Assembly: GCA_026225395.1 (NCBI GenBank)
Contig: JAMFSR010000004.1
Coordinates: 167,837 to 231,836, forward strand
Direction of reading: 5' to 3'
Source: Granulicella sapmiensis
Lineage (GTDB): Bacteria; Acidobacteriota; Terriglobia; Terriglobales; Acidobacteriaceae
Length of the DNA: 64,000 nucleotides
Part shown: in pieces, positions 8,507 to 17,904 of the stretch
Position numbering within the stretch: position 1 is the first letter of the stretch
Layout: every line of letters starts with the position of its first letter
Program-made: the position numbers and the translations under genes
Notes under the pieces: model-generated
The model's database searches: none
Told to the model about the DNA's origin: nothing
The model's input: only the letters and a program-made list of their open reading frames with translations

Positions 8507-9751
8507 TTGCCGCCACTCGCCCACTATCCGGCAACCCCGGTTGACGCATCCTCATCACCCTCAGTACGCTTGGCCGCAGTGACCCGCACAGAACCGCTCC
8601 ACGAGCCTTCCGCCGACCGCGCCCACGATCTGGCCCTGGACGGTCTCCGCGGCCTTGCCGTCCTGCTCGTCTACCTCTTCCACTACGGCGGCGGCCTCAA
8701 GTCTTCCCATCTCATCGGCCGTCTCTTCGGCCAATTTTCCGCCGCGGGCTGGGTCGGCGTCGAGCTCTTCTTCGTGCTCTCCGCCTTTCTAATCACCGGT
8801 ATCCTCTGGGACTCCATCCACGATCCCCACTCCCGGCATCGTCTGCGCAACTTCTACGCCCGCCGCATCCTCCGCATCTTCCCGCTCTACTACGCCACCC
8901 TCGCCATCTGCGCGGTCGTCATGCTCGCCATGGGCCACAACTTCCAGGAAGTCCGCGGCCTCTACCTCTACGTCTTTTTCCTGCAGGACCTCCCAAAGCT
9001 CGCCACCGCAGCCCAGCAAGTTCCGACACTGCCTCTGTATCACTTCTGGTCCCTGGCGGTCGAAGAGCAGTTCTACATCCTCTGGCCGTTCCTTCTTTTC
9101 GCTTTCCGCACCCGCCAGGCCACCATCCGGCTCTGCCTTGCGACATTCTTCGTGTCGGTCGCCTTCTGCGTCACCATCTTCGGCATGCGCCACACCTTTT
9201 CGGGACAAACCGCCCACGACCTCAGCGGCTTTCTCGTCACCCACATGGGAGCCTTCGCCCTGGGCGCTCTGGCCGCGATCCTGCTTCGCGAACCCTTCCA
9301 CTTCAACCTCGCTCCCTACGCTCGGGCAGCGTTCTTCGCGGGCGTTGCCCTTTTCGCCTTCTCCAGTTGGCTCTGCCACAGCTTCACGCTCACTCCTCGC
9401 CTGCAGTTCTGCATTGGTCTTCCCGCAGTCTGGCTGGCCTCAGCCGCAACCATCCCGCTCGTACTGCACCCCGGTCTCCCAAGACGCCTCTGCTCCCTCG
9501 CTCCGCTGCGTTTCCTCGGCCGCATCAGCTACGGCTTCTACGTCTTTCATCTCCTGCTCCAGGGACTCTTCGACACCATCGGCAGCCACGTCACCCACGC
9601 CGACTCCGGCTCCTACTACCAGTTCATCCGCCTCGTCGCCGGCTTCCCTATTACGCTGGCTGTCTCCTGGGTTTCGTTCCAGCTCTTTGAGTTCCCGTTC
9701 CTCAAACTCAAACGCTTTTTCCCCATGCGCTCCACCATCCCCACCGCCTAG
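8507..9751 (+). CDS. Membrane acyltransferase, OafA/YrhL type (acyltransferase family 3)
   Basis: A 414-residue integral membrane O-acyltransferase. The diagnostic N-terminal motif is LDGLRGLAVLLVYLFHYGG, containing the RGxAxxxVxxxH pattern with the catalytic His. Further landmarks are RRILRIFPLYY, the TLPLYHFWSLAVEEQFYILWPFLL block shared by OafA proteins, and a late RISYGFYVFHLLL helix. About ten transmembrane helices are visible. These enzymes acylate sugars of O-antigen, exopolysaccharide or other envelope glycans with cytosolic acyl donors; the acceptor here is unknown. I placed the start at TTG 8507 because AGAAGG lies 8 bp upstream; GTG at 8579 would also leave the full domain. An MFS gene follows 98 bp downstream on the same strand. 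Confidence 0.85.
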   Translation: MPPLAHYPATPVDASSSPSVRLAAVTRTEPLHEPSADRAHDLALDGLRGLAVLLVYLFHYGGGLKSSHLIGRLFGQFSAAGWVGVELFFVLSAFLITGILWDSIHDPHSRHRLRNFYARRILRIFPLYYATLAICAVVMLAMGHNFQEVRGLYLYVFFLQDLPKLATAAQQVPTLPLYHFWSLAVEEQFYILWPFLLFAFRTRQATIRLCLATFFVSVAFCVTIFGMRHTFSGQTAHDLSGFLVTHMGAFALGALAAILLREPFHFNLAPYARAAFFAGVALFAFSSWLCHSFTLTPRLQFCIGLPAVWLASAATIPLVLHPGLPRRLCSLAPLRFLGRISYGFYVFHLLLQGLFDTIGSHVTHADSGSYYQFIRLVAGFPITLAVSWVSFQLFEFPFLKLKRFFPMRSTIPTA

Positions 9752-9849
9752 AGAAGCTTTTTCCGACTCCACATTCATCTCCTGCGCATCCAACGGAAAA
9801 GGCCCGCGAACAAGCCTTCTCAAACCTCTAACCGGAGCGCGACCTCCAG

Positions 9850-11451
9850 ATGGCAGCAGCAGCCTCAGCGCAGCCCGACACCCAGGCCGTCACCAAGGGC
9901 GTCAACCCGTGGCTCATCGCCGCATCGGTCATGCTCGCCACCTTCATGGAGGTGCTCGACACCGCCATCGCCTCGGTCGCCCTCCCCTACATCGCCGGCT
10001 CGCTCTCAGCCACCAACGACGAAGCCACCTGGGTGCTCACCAGCTACCTCGTCGCCAACGCCATCATCCTTCCCGCCTCCAACTGGTTCTCGCTACGCTT
10101 CGGCCGCAAGCGCTTCCTCATGACCTGCGTGGCCATCTTCACCGTAGCCAGCTTCTTCTGCGGAGCCGCCCCCACCCTCGGCCTCATGCTCCTCGCCCGC
10201 GTCGTCCAGGGAGCCGGCGGAGGCGCCCTCCAGCCGCTCTCGCAGTCCATCCTGCTCGAAAGCTTCCCACCCGCCAAGCGCGGCGCCGCCATGGCTGTCT
10301 TCGCCTTCGGTGTCGTCGTCGCTCCCGTCCTCGGGCCCACCCTCGGCGGCTACCTCACCGACACCTACTCCTGGCGCTACGCCTTCTACATCAACATCCC
10401 CATCGGCATCCTTGCGCTCTACATGATCAATCGCTTCATCCACGATCCGCCGTACATCAAGAACGCCAAGGTCGCCGCTTTCGACAATATCGGATTCGGC
10501 ACCCTCATCGTCTGGGTCGGCTGCCTCCAGGTCGTGCTCGACAAGGGACAGGAAGTCGACTGGTTCGGCGCCATCTGGGTCCGCTGGGCGGTTCTCGCCA
10601 TGGTCATCGCCTTTGTCTGGTTCGTCTGGCGCTCGTGGCACTGCAAGTACGCCCTGGTCGACCTCAAAGTCCTCAAGGATCGCAACTTCCTGCTCGGGTC
10701 GATCCTCATCTTCATGTTCGGCATCGGCATCTACTCCACCGTCACGGTCCTCCCGCTCTTCTATCAGGAGCTCCTCGGCTATACCGCCTTCACCGCCGGC
10801 CTGGTCGTCGCCCCACGCGGCCTCGGAGCCATCTGCGGCATGCCCGTCATCGGCTATCTCTCCAACAAAATAGATCCACGCTACCTGCTCACCTTCGGCT
10901 TCTTCACCTTCGGCCTCACCACGCTCTACTTCGGCTCCATTACGCTCGGCGTCTCGCCCACCACGCTCTTCCTTCCGATCCTCATCACCGGCTTCGGCCT
11001 CAGCTTCGTCTTCGTCCCCATCAGCACAGCGGCCTACGGCACCTTGCGGAACGACCAGATCGGCAACGCCAGCGGCATCTTCAACCTCATGCGCAACGTA
11101 GGCGGCTCCATCGGCATTTCGATCGCCACAACCATGCTCACCCGCCGCGCCGACGTCCACCAGAACGAGATCCTCAGTTCCAGCCCCGGCGGCGTCTTCG
11201 GCCAGGGCGGCGTCGGCAACGGCGGAACCTTCCTCCAGGGCACCCAACAAGCCCTCACCGGCTACTACGGCCACGCCAACGTCACCGCTCCCGCGCAGCT
11301 CTCGCTCTACCAGCAGCTCCAACGCCAAGCCTCCAGCTGGGCCTTCGTCGACGTCTTCCGCTGGCTCTCGCTGCTCTGCTTCTTCTGCGTGATCATCGTC
11401 TGGTTCTTCAAAAAGGTAAAGCCCGGCAAAGCCCCCGCCGGCGCCCACTAA
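9850..11451 (+). CDS. DHA2-family MFS exporter, EmrB/QacA type
   Basis: A 533-residue drug:H+ antiporter with 14 predicted helices. TM1 carries motif D1 as TFMEVLDTAIASVALPYIAG, the loop 2-3 motif A is NWFSLRFGRKRFLMTC, and motif C is GVVVAPVLGPTLGGYLTD with WRYAFYINIPIG, which together define the EmrB/QacA (DHA2) branch. EmrB normally works with an EmrA membrane-fusion protein and a TolC channel across the Gram-negative envelope; neither is encoded next to it here, so it either pairs with distant partners or works alone. It lies 98 bp downstream of the acyltransferase on the same strand. Substrate unknown. Confidence 0.88.
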   Translation: MAAAASAQPDTQAVTKGVNPWLIAASVMLATFMEVLDTAIASVALPYIAGSLSATNDEATWVLTSYLVANAIILPASNWFSLRFGRKRFLMTCVAIFTVASFFCGAAPTLGLMLLARVVQGAGGGALQPLSQSILLESFPPAKRGAAMAVFAFGVVVAPVLGPTLGGYLTDTYSWRYAFYINIPIGILALYMINRFIHDPPYIKNAKVAAFDNIGFGTLIVWVGCLQVVLDKGQEVDWFGAIWVRWAVLAMVIAFVWFVWRSWHCKYALVDLKVLKDRNFLLGSILIFMFGIGIYSTVTVLPLFYQELLGYTAFTAGLVVAPRGLGAICGMPVIGYLSNKIDPRYLLTFGFFTFGLTTLYFGSITLGVSPTTLFLPILITGFGLSFVFVPISTAAYGTLRNDQIGNASGIFNLMRNVGGSIGISIATTMLTRRADVHQNEILSSSPGGVFGQGGVGNGGTFLQGTQQALTGYYGHANVTAPAQLSLYQQLQRQASSWAFVDVFRWLSLLCFFCVIIVWFFKKVKPGKAPAGAH

Positions 11452-11760
11452 CCCCGTCCCTTACGAAGTTGTCATCCCCTCAAGGTTTGTCATCCTGAGC
11501 ATTGATTTGTCATCCTGAGCGCAGCGAAGGATCTGTTTTCCTCCGCATCAGCACAAACCCGGGTGGCCCATTCATGCGCGCATTCTGCGCATGGGTGGGG
11601 AACCACAACCGCCCAACCCACCAGCAGTTGCCGTCGCACTTGCTTTTCTTTCTTCCATTCCGAGCAAAGCGAGCGAACCTGCTTTCCTTCATAGCCGCAC
11701 AAAACCGGGTGCCATCTTTCCATCATCCTCGCGGGGATCTGCTTCTCTTCCGCGTCCCCG
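11452..11760. repeat. Intergenic spacer built of dispersed repeats (includes copy B)
   Basis: This 309-bp gap between two convergent genes holds no credible gene. It contains TTGTCATCC three times (from 11469, 11487 and 11507), the last two extended to TTGTCATCCTGAGC and the final one continuing GCAGCGAAGGATCTG. A second block, 11638-11687, is copy B of the repeat at 2429-2477, with a single ACTTGC hexamer where copy A has an expanded array. Another related fragment, with CCATCATCCTCGCGGGGATCTGCTT, follows near 11720. These look like remnants of several families of short dispersed elements. Confidence 0.75.
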
Positions 11761-13923
11761 CTACTTCGTAAACCCTCCCACCAACCCCAGCTCCGCCGAC
11801 GACCCACCCACCATCACCTTGTAAGCCCCAGGCGTCATCACAAACCTCTTCGCCCCCTCATCCCAAACCGACATCGCCAGTCCCTCCGTCGACACCGTCA
11901 ACTCCCGACTCTCACCCGCCGCCAGCTCCACCTTCTCCCATCCCACCAGCCGCTTCCAAGGCTCACCCGCAGCCTCCGGAATCGCGGCATACACCTCCGC
12001 AATTTCGGCCCCCTTACGTTTACCCTCGTTCTTCAACGTAAAGCTCACAGAAGACCCATCCGCACTAACCCTTAGCCCCGAGTACTTAAAGCTCGTATAC
12101 GAAAGCCCATACCCAAACGGAAACAGCACCGGCTTCTTCTCCGCCTCGTACCACTTGTACCCAACCTTCGCTCCCTCGCTGTAATCCACGCTGAAGCTCA
12201 ATCCCGGTTTAGCCCCCCGCGTCGGCTTCTTCAAATCCGGATGCGGCAAGTCCGCCTCGCTTACCGGAAACGTCATCGGAAGCTTCCCACTCGGGTTCAC
12301 ATCGCCGAACAGCACATTCGCCACGGCATCCCCTCCCTTCGACCCGCCATACCAGGCCTCCACCACCGCACCTGCCTGGTCCAGCCAGGGCATCGTCACC
12401 GCCGTCCCCGTCTCCAGCACCACCACCGTCCTCGGATTCGCCGCCACCACCGCCGCAATCAACTTATCTTGACCCTCCGGCAACGATAGGCTCTCCAAAT
12501 CCGACCCCTCCGACTCCCACTGCCACGCAAACACCACCGCAACCTCCGCCGACTTCGCCGCCGCGACCGCCGCCGCAACATTCTCACCGGAACTGAACGT
12601 AACCTTCGCCTCCGGTGCTTTCGCTTCCAGCGCCAGCAGCGGAGACGTCGGGAACCAGACCTTGTGCTGCCACTTCCCGGCATCCGGGTCGCCCGGCGCA
12701 TCCACCTGCGCCGAACCACCGCCGGAAATCATCCCATAATCCGCACGCCCGCCAATCACCGCGACCGACTTCAGTTTCCCCGCCGCCAGCGGCAACAGCT
12801 CCTTGCGATTCTTCAGCAGCACAATGCTCTGCTCCTCCGCCCGCCGCGCCACATCATATCCAGCCTGCGGATCGACCAGGCTCTTATGCGGCAAATTGTC
12901 CACGACACCACTGGCAAACTCCGCCCACAGAATCCGCTTCACGTGCTCGTCCAGCTCCGCCATCGATACACGCTTCGCCTGCACCGCCGCCTTCAACTTC
13001 TCCCCAAAGAACCCATCGCCTGGCTGCTCCATATCCAACCCCGCCGCCGAAGCCTTCTCGGTCGAGTGCGTCCCACCCCAATCCGACACCACAAACCCCT
13101 TGAACCCCCACTCCTTCTTCAGCACATCCGTCAGGAGATACTTGTTCTCGCACGCATAGTCACCATTGACCCCGTTGTAGCTGCACATCACAGCTTTCGG
13201 GTCGCCCACCTTCACGCCGATCTGGAACGCCAGCAGGTCGCTCTCCCGCATCGCCCGCTCGCCCACATGCACATCCACCTGCGTGCGCCCGTTCTCCTGG
13301 TCGTTCATCGCATAGTGCTTGATGTCCGAAATCACATGCTGCTCACCCTCGCACTTAATGCGGTTGCCGACCATCGTCCCCGCCAGCAGCGGGTCCTCAC
13401 CCATGTACTCGAACGTCCGCCCATTCCGAGGTTCCCGCGTCAGGTTCGTTCCCCCACCCAGCGTCATATCGAACCCCTGCGCCCGCAGCTCCTTGCCGAT
13501 CAACGTCCCGTACGCACACGCCGCCGTCGGGTCCCAGCTCGCCGCCGATCCCACATTCGAAGGCAGCGCCGTCGAGTACCGCCCGTTCTCCGCGCTCGAC
13601 CGCACCCCATACGCCGCGTCGCTCATGTCGATCACCGGCAACCCCAGCCTCGGCGGCGTCACTGCCAACCCCACCCCTCCATTACCCAGCAGCTGCGCCG
13701 CCTGCATCGCGGGCGACGCGTTCTTGCGATGCGCCACACCCTCCCCATGCACCAGCGCGATCTTTTCATCAAGCGTCATCTGCTCCAGCACCATCTCGAC
13801 CCGCTTCTCGACCGGCACCGCCGCATTCGTCCACGGCTTCGGCGCTTCCGCGGTCTGCTGCGCCCCTGCGCTCGCCATTCCAACAACCAGCAAGACCAAT
13901 CCCACATGTACGATCCGTCTCAT
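11761..13923 (-). CDS. Glycoside hydrolase family 3 beta-glycosidase, exported
   Basis: A 720-residue GH3 enzyme, most likely a beta-glucosidase or beta-xylosidase that releases terminal sugars from plant or fungal oligosaccharides. I start at ATG 13923, where GGGAG precedes a clear signal peptide (MRRIVHVGLVLLVVGMASAGAQ). The TIM-barrel domain spans roughly residues 45-350 and carries the nucleophile Asp281 in GFVVSDWGG. The alpha/beta-sandwich domain follows (AVIGGRADYGMISGGGSAQV...), then a fibronectin-III-like C-terminal domain beginning at LFPFGYGLSYTSF. Length and domain order are normal for periplasmic GH3 enzymes. It is a single-gene unit facing a convergent exporter. Exact substrate cannot be read from sequence. 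Confidence 0.93.
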   Translation of the reverse strand: MRRIVHVGLVLLVVGMASAGAQQTAEAPKPWTNAAVPVEKRVEMVLEQMTLDEKIALVHGEGVAHRKNASPAMQAAQLLGNGGVGLAVTPPRLGLPVIDMSDAAYGVRSSAENGRYSTALPSNVGSAASWDPTAACAYGTLIGKELRAQGFDMTLGGGTNLTREPRNGRTFEYMGEDPLLAGTMVGNRIKCEGEQHVISDIKHYAMNDQENGRTQVDVHVGERAMRESDLLAFQIGVKVGDPKAVMCSYNGVNGDYACENKYLLTDVLKKEWGFKGFVVSDWGGTHSTEKASAAGLDMEQPGDGFFGEKLKAAVQAKRVSMAELDEHVKRILWAEFASGVVDNLPHKSLVDPQAGYDVARRAEEQSIVLLKNRKELLPLAAGKLKSVAVIGGRADYGMISGGGSAQVDAPGDPDAGKWQHKVWFPTSPLLALEAKAPEAKVTFSSGENVAAAVAAAKSAEVAVVFAWQWESEGSDLESLSLPEGQDKLIAAVVAANPRTVVVLETGTAVTMPWLDQAGAVVEAWYGGSKGGDAVANVLFGDVNPSGKLPMTFPVSEADLPHPDLKKPTRGAKPGLSFSVDYSEGAKVGYKWYEAEKKPVLFPFGYGLSYTSFKYSGLRVSADGSSVSFTLKNEGKRKGAEIAEVYAAIPEAAGEPWKRLVGWEKVELAAGESRELTVSTEGLAMSVWDEGAKRFVMTPGAYKVMVGGSSAELGLVGGFTK

Positions 13924-14096
13924 TCCGATCTCCCAGCCCTGCTCAATTTCGTGCGATCCAGTATCTCGCACGACTCCAAACTACAGTCCATTCCAAAACA
14001 AATGTCAAAACCGCTCCCGAAATGCTATCGTGGTTCGCCGGGAACATTCGATTTGCTACCATCACTCAAAACCCACGGGCCCCCTGGAGAAAACCC

Positions 14097-15065
14097 ATGT
14101 CTTCCTCTGGTTCGATCGGCGATCCGCGTACAGGCCGAGACCGCCGCGTCCCCACAAAAGCCCGCACCTTCAAAGACGGCACCATTGACCCCGTAACCCA
14201 GCATCGTCGTCCGCTGCTCACCTGGGGCAACGCCATCCTCGTGGCCGTCATGATCGGCTTCGGCCTCTACGCCACCGGCAACTTCCCTCAGCTCGACGCC
14301 TTCTTCGACAACCTCGACAAGCAGGCCCGCGGCCGCAACGACGTCGTCGTTCACGCCCTCATCACCTACGGCCCCTTTCTCTTCGGCGCCGTCATCTTCG
14401 CCGTCTTCGGTCTCTTCGTCTTCCTCTTCATCAACAGCCGCCGCCGCCAACTCAGCGACCCCAAGGGCTGGCACAAAGTCGCCGACCGCGCCCCCGAGCG
14501 CCGCCAGCGCGACCGCCGCGAAGACCTGCCATCCATGGTGATGCCCATCGGCAAAGAGCGCCCCAACCGTCGCACCACCGACTCGCCCGCAAGAACACCC
14601 ATCACCGCAAAAACCGACGGCGCCACTCCTGCCGCAGCCGAGGCAGTGCCGCCGGCAGTAGCCAAAGAAACAACGCCGGCGCCAAACTCAGCCAAAGCCG
14701 AAGCCATCGCCGCCGCCGCAAAGGCCGAAGCCGAACTAGATGCCGCATCCGCCGATCTTCCCTCCTTCGTCATGCCGCTCGGCAAAACCAGGAATCCGCA
14801 GCCGACACCATCCCCAATCGAAATCGCCAAAATAGCCGCGCCCACCCCGGCTCCCACTGAACCCTCACGCACCGCCGCAACCACAACAGAGACATCATCG
14901 CTGGCCGCCGCCGCAGCAGCAGCCAAGGTAGACGCAGCCATCGCCGCCGCAAAGGCCGCAGCCGCCAAAGCAGAAGCAGCCATCGCCGCCGCAAAAGCCG
15001 AAGCAGCCATCGCCGAAGCCGCTATGGCCGCCGCCCAGGCCGAAGCAAAAGCCCTCCCCAGCTAA
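14097..15065 (+). CDS. Two-TM protein with internal duplicate motif and long Ala-rich helix
   Basis: A 322-residue protein of unknown function. GGAG lies 7 bp before ATG 14097, and the upstream part of the open frame is not used. Residues 1-38 are basic and soluble. Two transmembrane helices lie at about 42-61 and 87-113, followed by a very basic stretch (RRRQ, RRQRDRR). A motif then occurs twice: EDLPSMVMPIGKERP at 142-156 and ADLPSFVMPLGKTRN at 219-233. The C-terminus (267-320) is almost pure Ala, Lys and Glu with an AIAAAKAEA pattern, which should form one long helix. This arrangement suggests an inner-membrane anchor that presents two copies of a short linear motif on a flexible arm. It is not a family I recognise. 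Confidence 0.7.
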   Translation: MSSSGSIGDPRTGRDRRVPTKARTFKDGTIDPVTQHRRPLLTWGNAILVAVMIGFGLYATGNFPQLDAFFDNLDKQARGRNDVVVHALITYGPFLFGAVIFAVFGLFVFLFINSRRRQLSDPKGWHKVADRAPERRQRDRREDLPSMVMPIGKERPNRRTTDSPARTPITAKTDGATPAAAEAVPPAVAKETTPAPNSAKAEAIAAAAKAEAELDAASADLPSFVMPLGKTRNPQPTPSPIEIAKIAAPTPAPTEPSRTAATTTETSSLAAAAAAAKVDAAIAAAKAAAAKAEAAIAAAKAEAAIAEAAMAAAQAEAKALPS

Positions 15066-15081
15066 ACCCAACCCCAAACAA

Positions 15082-15108
15082 AAGGGCCAGCGCACATCGC
15101 CGGCCCTT
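15082..15108. terminator. Probable bidirectional terminator
   Basis: A GC-rich hairpin (AAGGGCC at 15082-15088 with GGCCCTT at 15102-15108) lies between the convergent Ala-rich gene and the SDR gene. On the minus strand it is followed by TTTTGTTTG, so it mainly serves the uxaE-gntK-SDR run. Confidence 0.55.
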
Positions 15109-15136
15109 CGTCTTCTCTACCCTCTACCCTCTGCTC

Positions 15137-15913
15137 TTACTGGTTCACCCCGCTAGCCAAAAACCCACCATCCACCACCAGTATCTCGCCTGAAACAAAC
15201 GAGCTCGCGTCCGAAGCCAGATAGATCGCCGCGCCCACCGTCTCTTCGGTCTGCCCGAAGCGGTTCATCGGCGTACGCATCCGAAGCTCCTTGCCACGGT
15301 CGCTCTTGTCCAACAGCTCAGCATTCAGCGCCGTGCGGAACACCCCCGGCGCAATCGCATTCACCGTCACGCCCTTCGAGCTCCACTCCACCGCCAGCGA
15401 CCTCGTCAGCGCGCCCACCGCCGCCTTCGAGCACGCATACGCCGTCACTTCCTTCAGGCTCACAAACGTATTCAACGACGCGATATTGATGATCCGCCCA
15501 TATCCCTTCTCCAGCATGCTCTTGCCGAAGATCTGGCAAGCCCGCAGCGTCCCCGTCACATTCGTATCGAAGATGTCATCCCACAGCTCTTCCGGAAAAT
15601 CCACCGTCGGCGCCCGCTTGATCTTGCCCGCGGAGTTGATCAGGATGTCCACCTTGCCGAACTCCTGGATCACGCCATCATGCAGCGCCTGCAGACTCGC
15701 CCGGTCCACCACATCCGACGTCAACCGCAGCGTCTTCACGCCCTTGGCCTCAATCGCCGCAGCCGTTTCCTCCACCTGCTCCGCACGCCGAGACGAAGCC
15801 ACAACATCGGCGCCCGCATCGGCCAGCCCAAGCGCCATCGCCAACCCAATGCCCGACGTCCCACCAACCACTACCGCCGTCTTCCCAGTCAAATCAAACA
15901 ATTTCGATGCCAT
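15137..15913 (-). CDS. SDR-family sugar-acid oxidoreductase (candidate fructuronate/5-ketogluconate reductase)
   Basis: A 258-residue classical short-chain dehydrogenase. The Rossmann motif is GGTSGIG (17-23), NSAG is at 93-96, and the catalytic Ser146, Tyr159 and Lys163 are present (NIASLNTF and YACSK). The LFDLTGKTAVVVGG start and the overall pattern resemble the gluconate 5-dehydrogenase / KduD / mannonate-type SDR group that acts on six-carbon sugar acids. It is the last gene of the run uxaE-gntK-SDR on the minus strand, 84 bp after gntK, which supports a role in hexuronate or gluconate metabolism. In the proposed pathway it would reduce fructuronate to mannonate with NAD(P)H; gluconate/5-ketogluconate interconversion is the main alternative. 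Family certain, substrate inferred. Confidence 0.75.
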   Translation of the reverse strand: MASKLFDLTGKTAVVVGGTSGIGLAMALGLADAGADVVASSRRAEQVEETAAAIEAKGVKTLRLTSDVVDRASLQALHDGVIQEFGKVDILINSAGKIKRAPTVDFPEELWDDIFDTNVTGTLRACQIFGKSMLEKGYGRIINIASLNTFVSLKEVTAYACSKAAVGALTRSLAVEWSSKGVTVNAIAPGVFRTALNAELLDKSDRGKELRMRTPMNRFGQTEETVGAAIYLASDASSFVSGEILVVDGGFLASGVNQ

Positions 15914-15997
15914 ATCACTCCGCCTTTGCTTTCTTCTTGCAATCTTCGCAACGATCGCCGCCGCGACCTTTGCGTTCTTACTTTGCGCCCTTCGCGT

Positions 15998-16504
15998 TCA
16001 AAGCTTTTGTTCCTGCACACCGACATGCTGCAAAATCTCATCCACAACCATCTCCGGCGCTCGGTCATTCACCACGCAGAGCGCATCCTGCGGCGTCTCC
16101 AGCGTCGCAAACTGGCTCTCCAGCAGCTTCGCATTCATGAACTCATGCTTTCTCGCCGCCAGCCGCTCGGCAATCATCTCCTTGGACCCATCCAGCAGAA
16201 CAAACGTGACCGTTCCCTTCGGCATCCCGCTCGCCAGTGTAGTCCGATACTTCTCTTTCAGCGCCGAGCAGGCCAGGACACCGCCCTTGCCACTCTCATA
16301 CCATCCCAGCATCAACCGGTTCAACGTCTCCAGCCACGGTTGCCGGTCTTCATCATTCAACGGCTGGCCCGAAGCCATCTTCGCCTTATTCGCCGCCGGA
16401 TGATAGTCGTCCGCGTCGGCAAACATCGTTCCTTCGCGCTTTGCCAGCAGCGTTCCGATGGTCGTCTTTCCCGACCCACTCACGCCCATCAGCACAACAA
16501 TCAT
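15998..16504 (-). CDS. gntK: Gluconokinase (GntK/IdnK family)
   Basis: A 168-residue kinase that phosphorylates D-gluconate to 6-phospho-D-gluconate with ATP. The P-loop is GVSGSGKTT (7-15), followed by the family motif FADADDYHPAANKAKMASGQPLNDEDRQPWLETL, present across residues 28-62. CSALKEKYR and the LLDGS segment also match GntK. Length is typical. It sits 94 bp after uxaE on the same strand. In context it would take gluconate produced by the LarA-type epimerase into the pentose-phosphate or Entner-Doudoroff pathway. The last few codons run into a short dispersed repeat (GCG-rich, ending CGTTCAAAGC), so the C-terminus may have been modified by it. Confidence 0.93.
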   Translation of the reverse strand: MIVVLMGVSGSGKTTIGTLLAKREGTMFADADDYHPAANKAKMASGQPLNDEDRQPWLETLNRLMLGWYESGKGGVLACSALKEKYRTTLASGMPKGTVTFVLLDGSKEMIAERLAARKHEFMNAKLLESQFATLETPQDALCVVNDRAPEMVVDEILQHVGVQEQKL

Positions 16505-16598
16505 CCAAAAACTCCTCGATACACCCTACAACATCAAACACAAAGGCGGCAGCCCCAACCGCAACCGCCGCCCTCTACTCTCTACTACTTACGCTCTA

Positions 16599-17861
16599 CT
16601 ACTTCCCGAGAAACACCGGGCTGATGTGCCGATCGAACAAATTCGTCGTCACATTCTTCGCCACGATCTCCTCATTCGCCTCAAGCGCCTTCAAATACTT
16701 GTCGCCCATCTTGGCCGCGATCTTAAAGCCCACATGCAGCAGCTGACGGAAGCTCGGGTTATACGCCGGATTACTCTGATCATGCCGCAGCGCATCGGTA
16801 AACTGCTTGCTCGTCCATCCGTCCACCTCTTCAGGCTTGGGCAGCTTCGCATCGTCAATATCGATCACCGTCGCATAAGGCCCACGCAGCTCATCCGAAT
16901 GAGCATAAGCCTCGCGATACACTTCCTTCGCAATCGCCAACCCATCCCCACCAGCCTCAGCCAAACCGATCAGCTCTTCCAGCCACGTCGTCCCAGCCGT
17001 CTTCAAATGCACACCGGCATCGAACTTCTTCACCGCGTTATAAATCGCCGAATAGATCGAAAACTTATCCGACCCCGAATGCACGCTCAGTTTCAAATTC
17101 GCCGGCAACCCATACCGCTTCACCGCAAACGCAATCGCGGCCAGGTCTTCCTCGAACTCCTTGGTGAACTGCGCCACGTCGCCCACGTAATCCACGCCCT
17201 TGTTGAAGCGTCCGGTAAACTTCGGCGCAATCGTCTGGATCGGAATCTGCTCATCCGCAATCGCCGCCAGAATAATCAGCAACTCAACCGGCGTCTGCGG
17301 GAAATCGGTTTCATCCATCGAAATCTCAGGCACAAACTTCCCCGCACCCTTCTTCTCGACGAGATAGCGATAGATCTTCCCCGCATCCTGCACCGCTGCC
17401 AGGAACTTATTCGCCACACCCTTCACAAACGCCACATCCGTCTTGAAAGGCTCCGCAATCCGCGGAATCGTCACCGTTCCCACCAGCTCCGGATGCCGCG
17501 CCACAAAAGCGTCCACATCCTCCGGCTTGGCCGCCTTGCCGATCTCATCGGCCACATCCATCGTGAAGAAGTCGCAAGGCTCAATGAACCGGTCCACCGT
17601 CTTGAAATTGATGTGATCCGCGTCCAGAAAGTAAGGCTTATCCCAGCCCAGTTCCTTCACCGCAGCATCAGCCGCCTTGCGCGTCTGGTTCGGATCGGTC
17701 CCGATGATCGTGTGCTCACGGTTGGACTTATTCCACACCGGCACAACCTCAACTCCAGCCTCACCCGCCTTGATGCAAGCCGCCAACTGCGCCTTCGCCT
17801 GATGCGCAAAACGATCTCCAACTCCCACCGAAAACTTCGGCAGTACCAAACCTTCACTCAT
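16599..17861 (-). CDS. uxaE: Tagaturonate/fructuronate epimerase (UxaE family)
   Basis: A 420-residue enzyme matching the tagaturonate epimerase family first characterised in Thermotoga, which interconverts D-tagaturonate and D-fructuronate at C3. Family-type segments include KFSVGVGDRFAHQ near the start, FLDADHINFKTVDRFI, SMDETDFPQTPVELL, LSVHSGSDKFSIY and LKTAGTTWLEEL; several conserved His, Asp and Glu could bind the metal. I start at ATG 17861 because GGAG lies just upstream; an in-frame GTG four codons earlier is less likely. With UxaC it would let glucuronate and galacturonate converge. It is preceded by a 265-bp spacer that holds a candidate promoter and GTC-N-GAC palindromes. Confidence 0.85.
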   Translation of the reverse strand: MSEGLVLPKFSVGVGDRFAHQAKAQLAACIKAGEAGVEVVPVWNKSNREHTIIGTDPNQTRKAADAAVKELGWDKPYFLDADHINFKTVDRFIEPCDFFTMDVADEIGKAAKPEDVDAFVARHPELVGTVTIPRIAEPFKTDVAFVKGVANKFLAAVQDAGKIYRYLVEKKGAGKFVPEISMDETDFPQTPVELLIILAAIADEQIPIQTIAPKFTGRFNKGVDYVGDVAQFTKEFEEDLAAIAFAVKRYGLPANLKLSVHSGSDKFSIYSAIYNAVKKFDAGVHLKTAGTTWLEELIGLAEAGGDGLAIAKEVYREAYAHSDELRGPYATVIDIDDAKLPKPEEVDGWTSKQFTDALRHDQSNPAYNPSFRQLLHVGFKIAAKMGDKYLKALEANEEIVAKNVTTNLFDRHISPVFLGK

Positions 17862-17904
17862 ATGTCTCTCCACTCAAACCGTGAGTACCTCAGTACCCAT
17901 CGCC

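Noticed and set aside
9138..11498. 786-codon frame overlapping the acyltransferase and the EmrB-type gene
   Set aside because: Another-frame shadow of two clear membrane protein genes; composition is Arg/His/Pro-rich.
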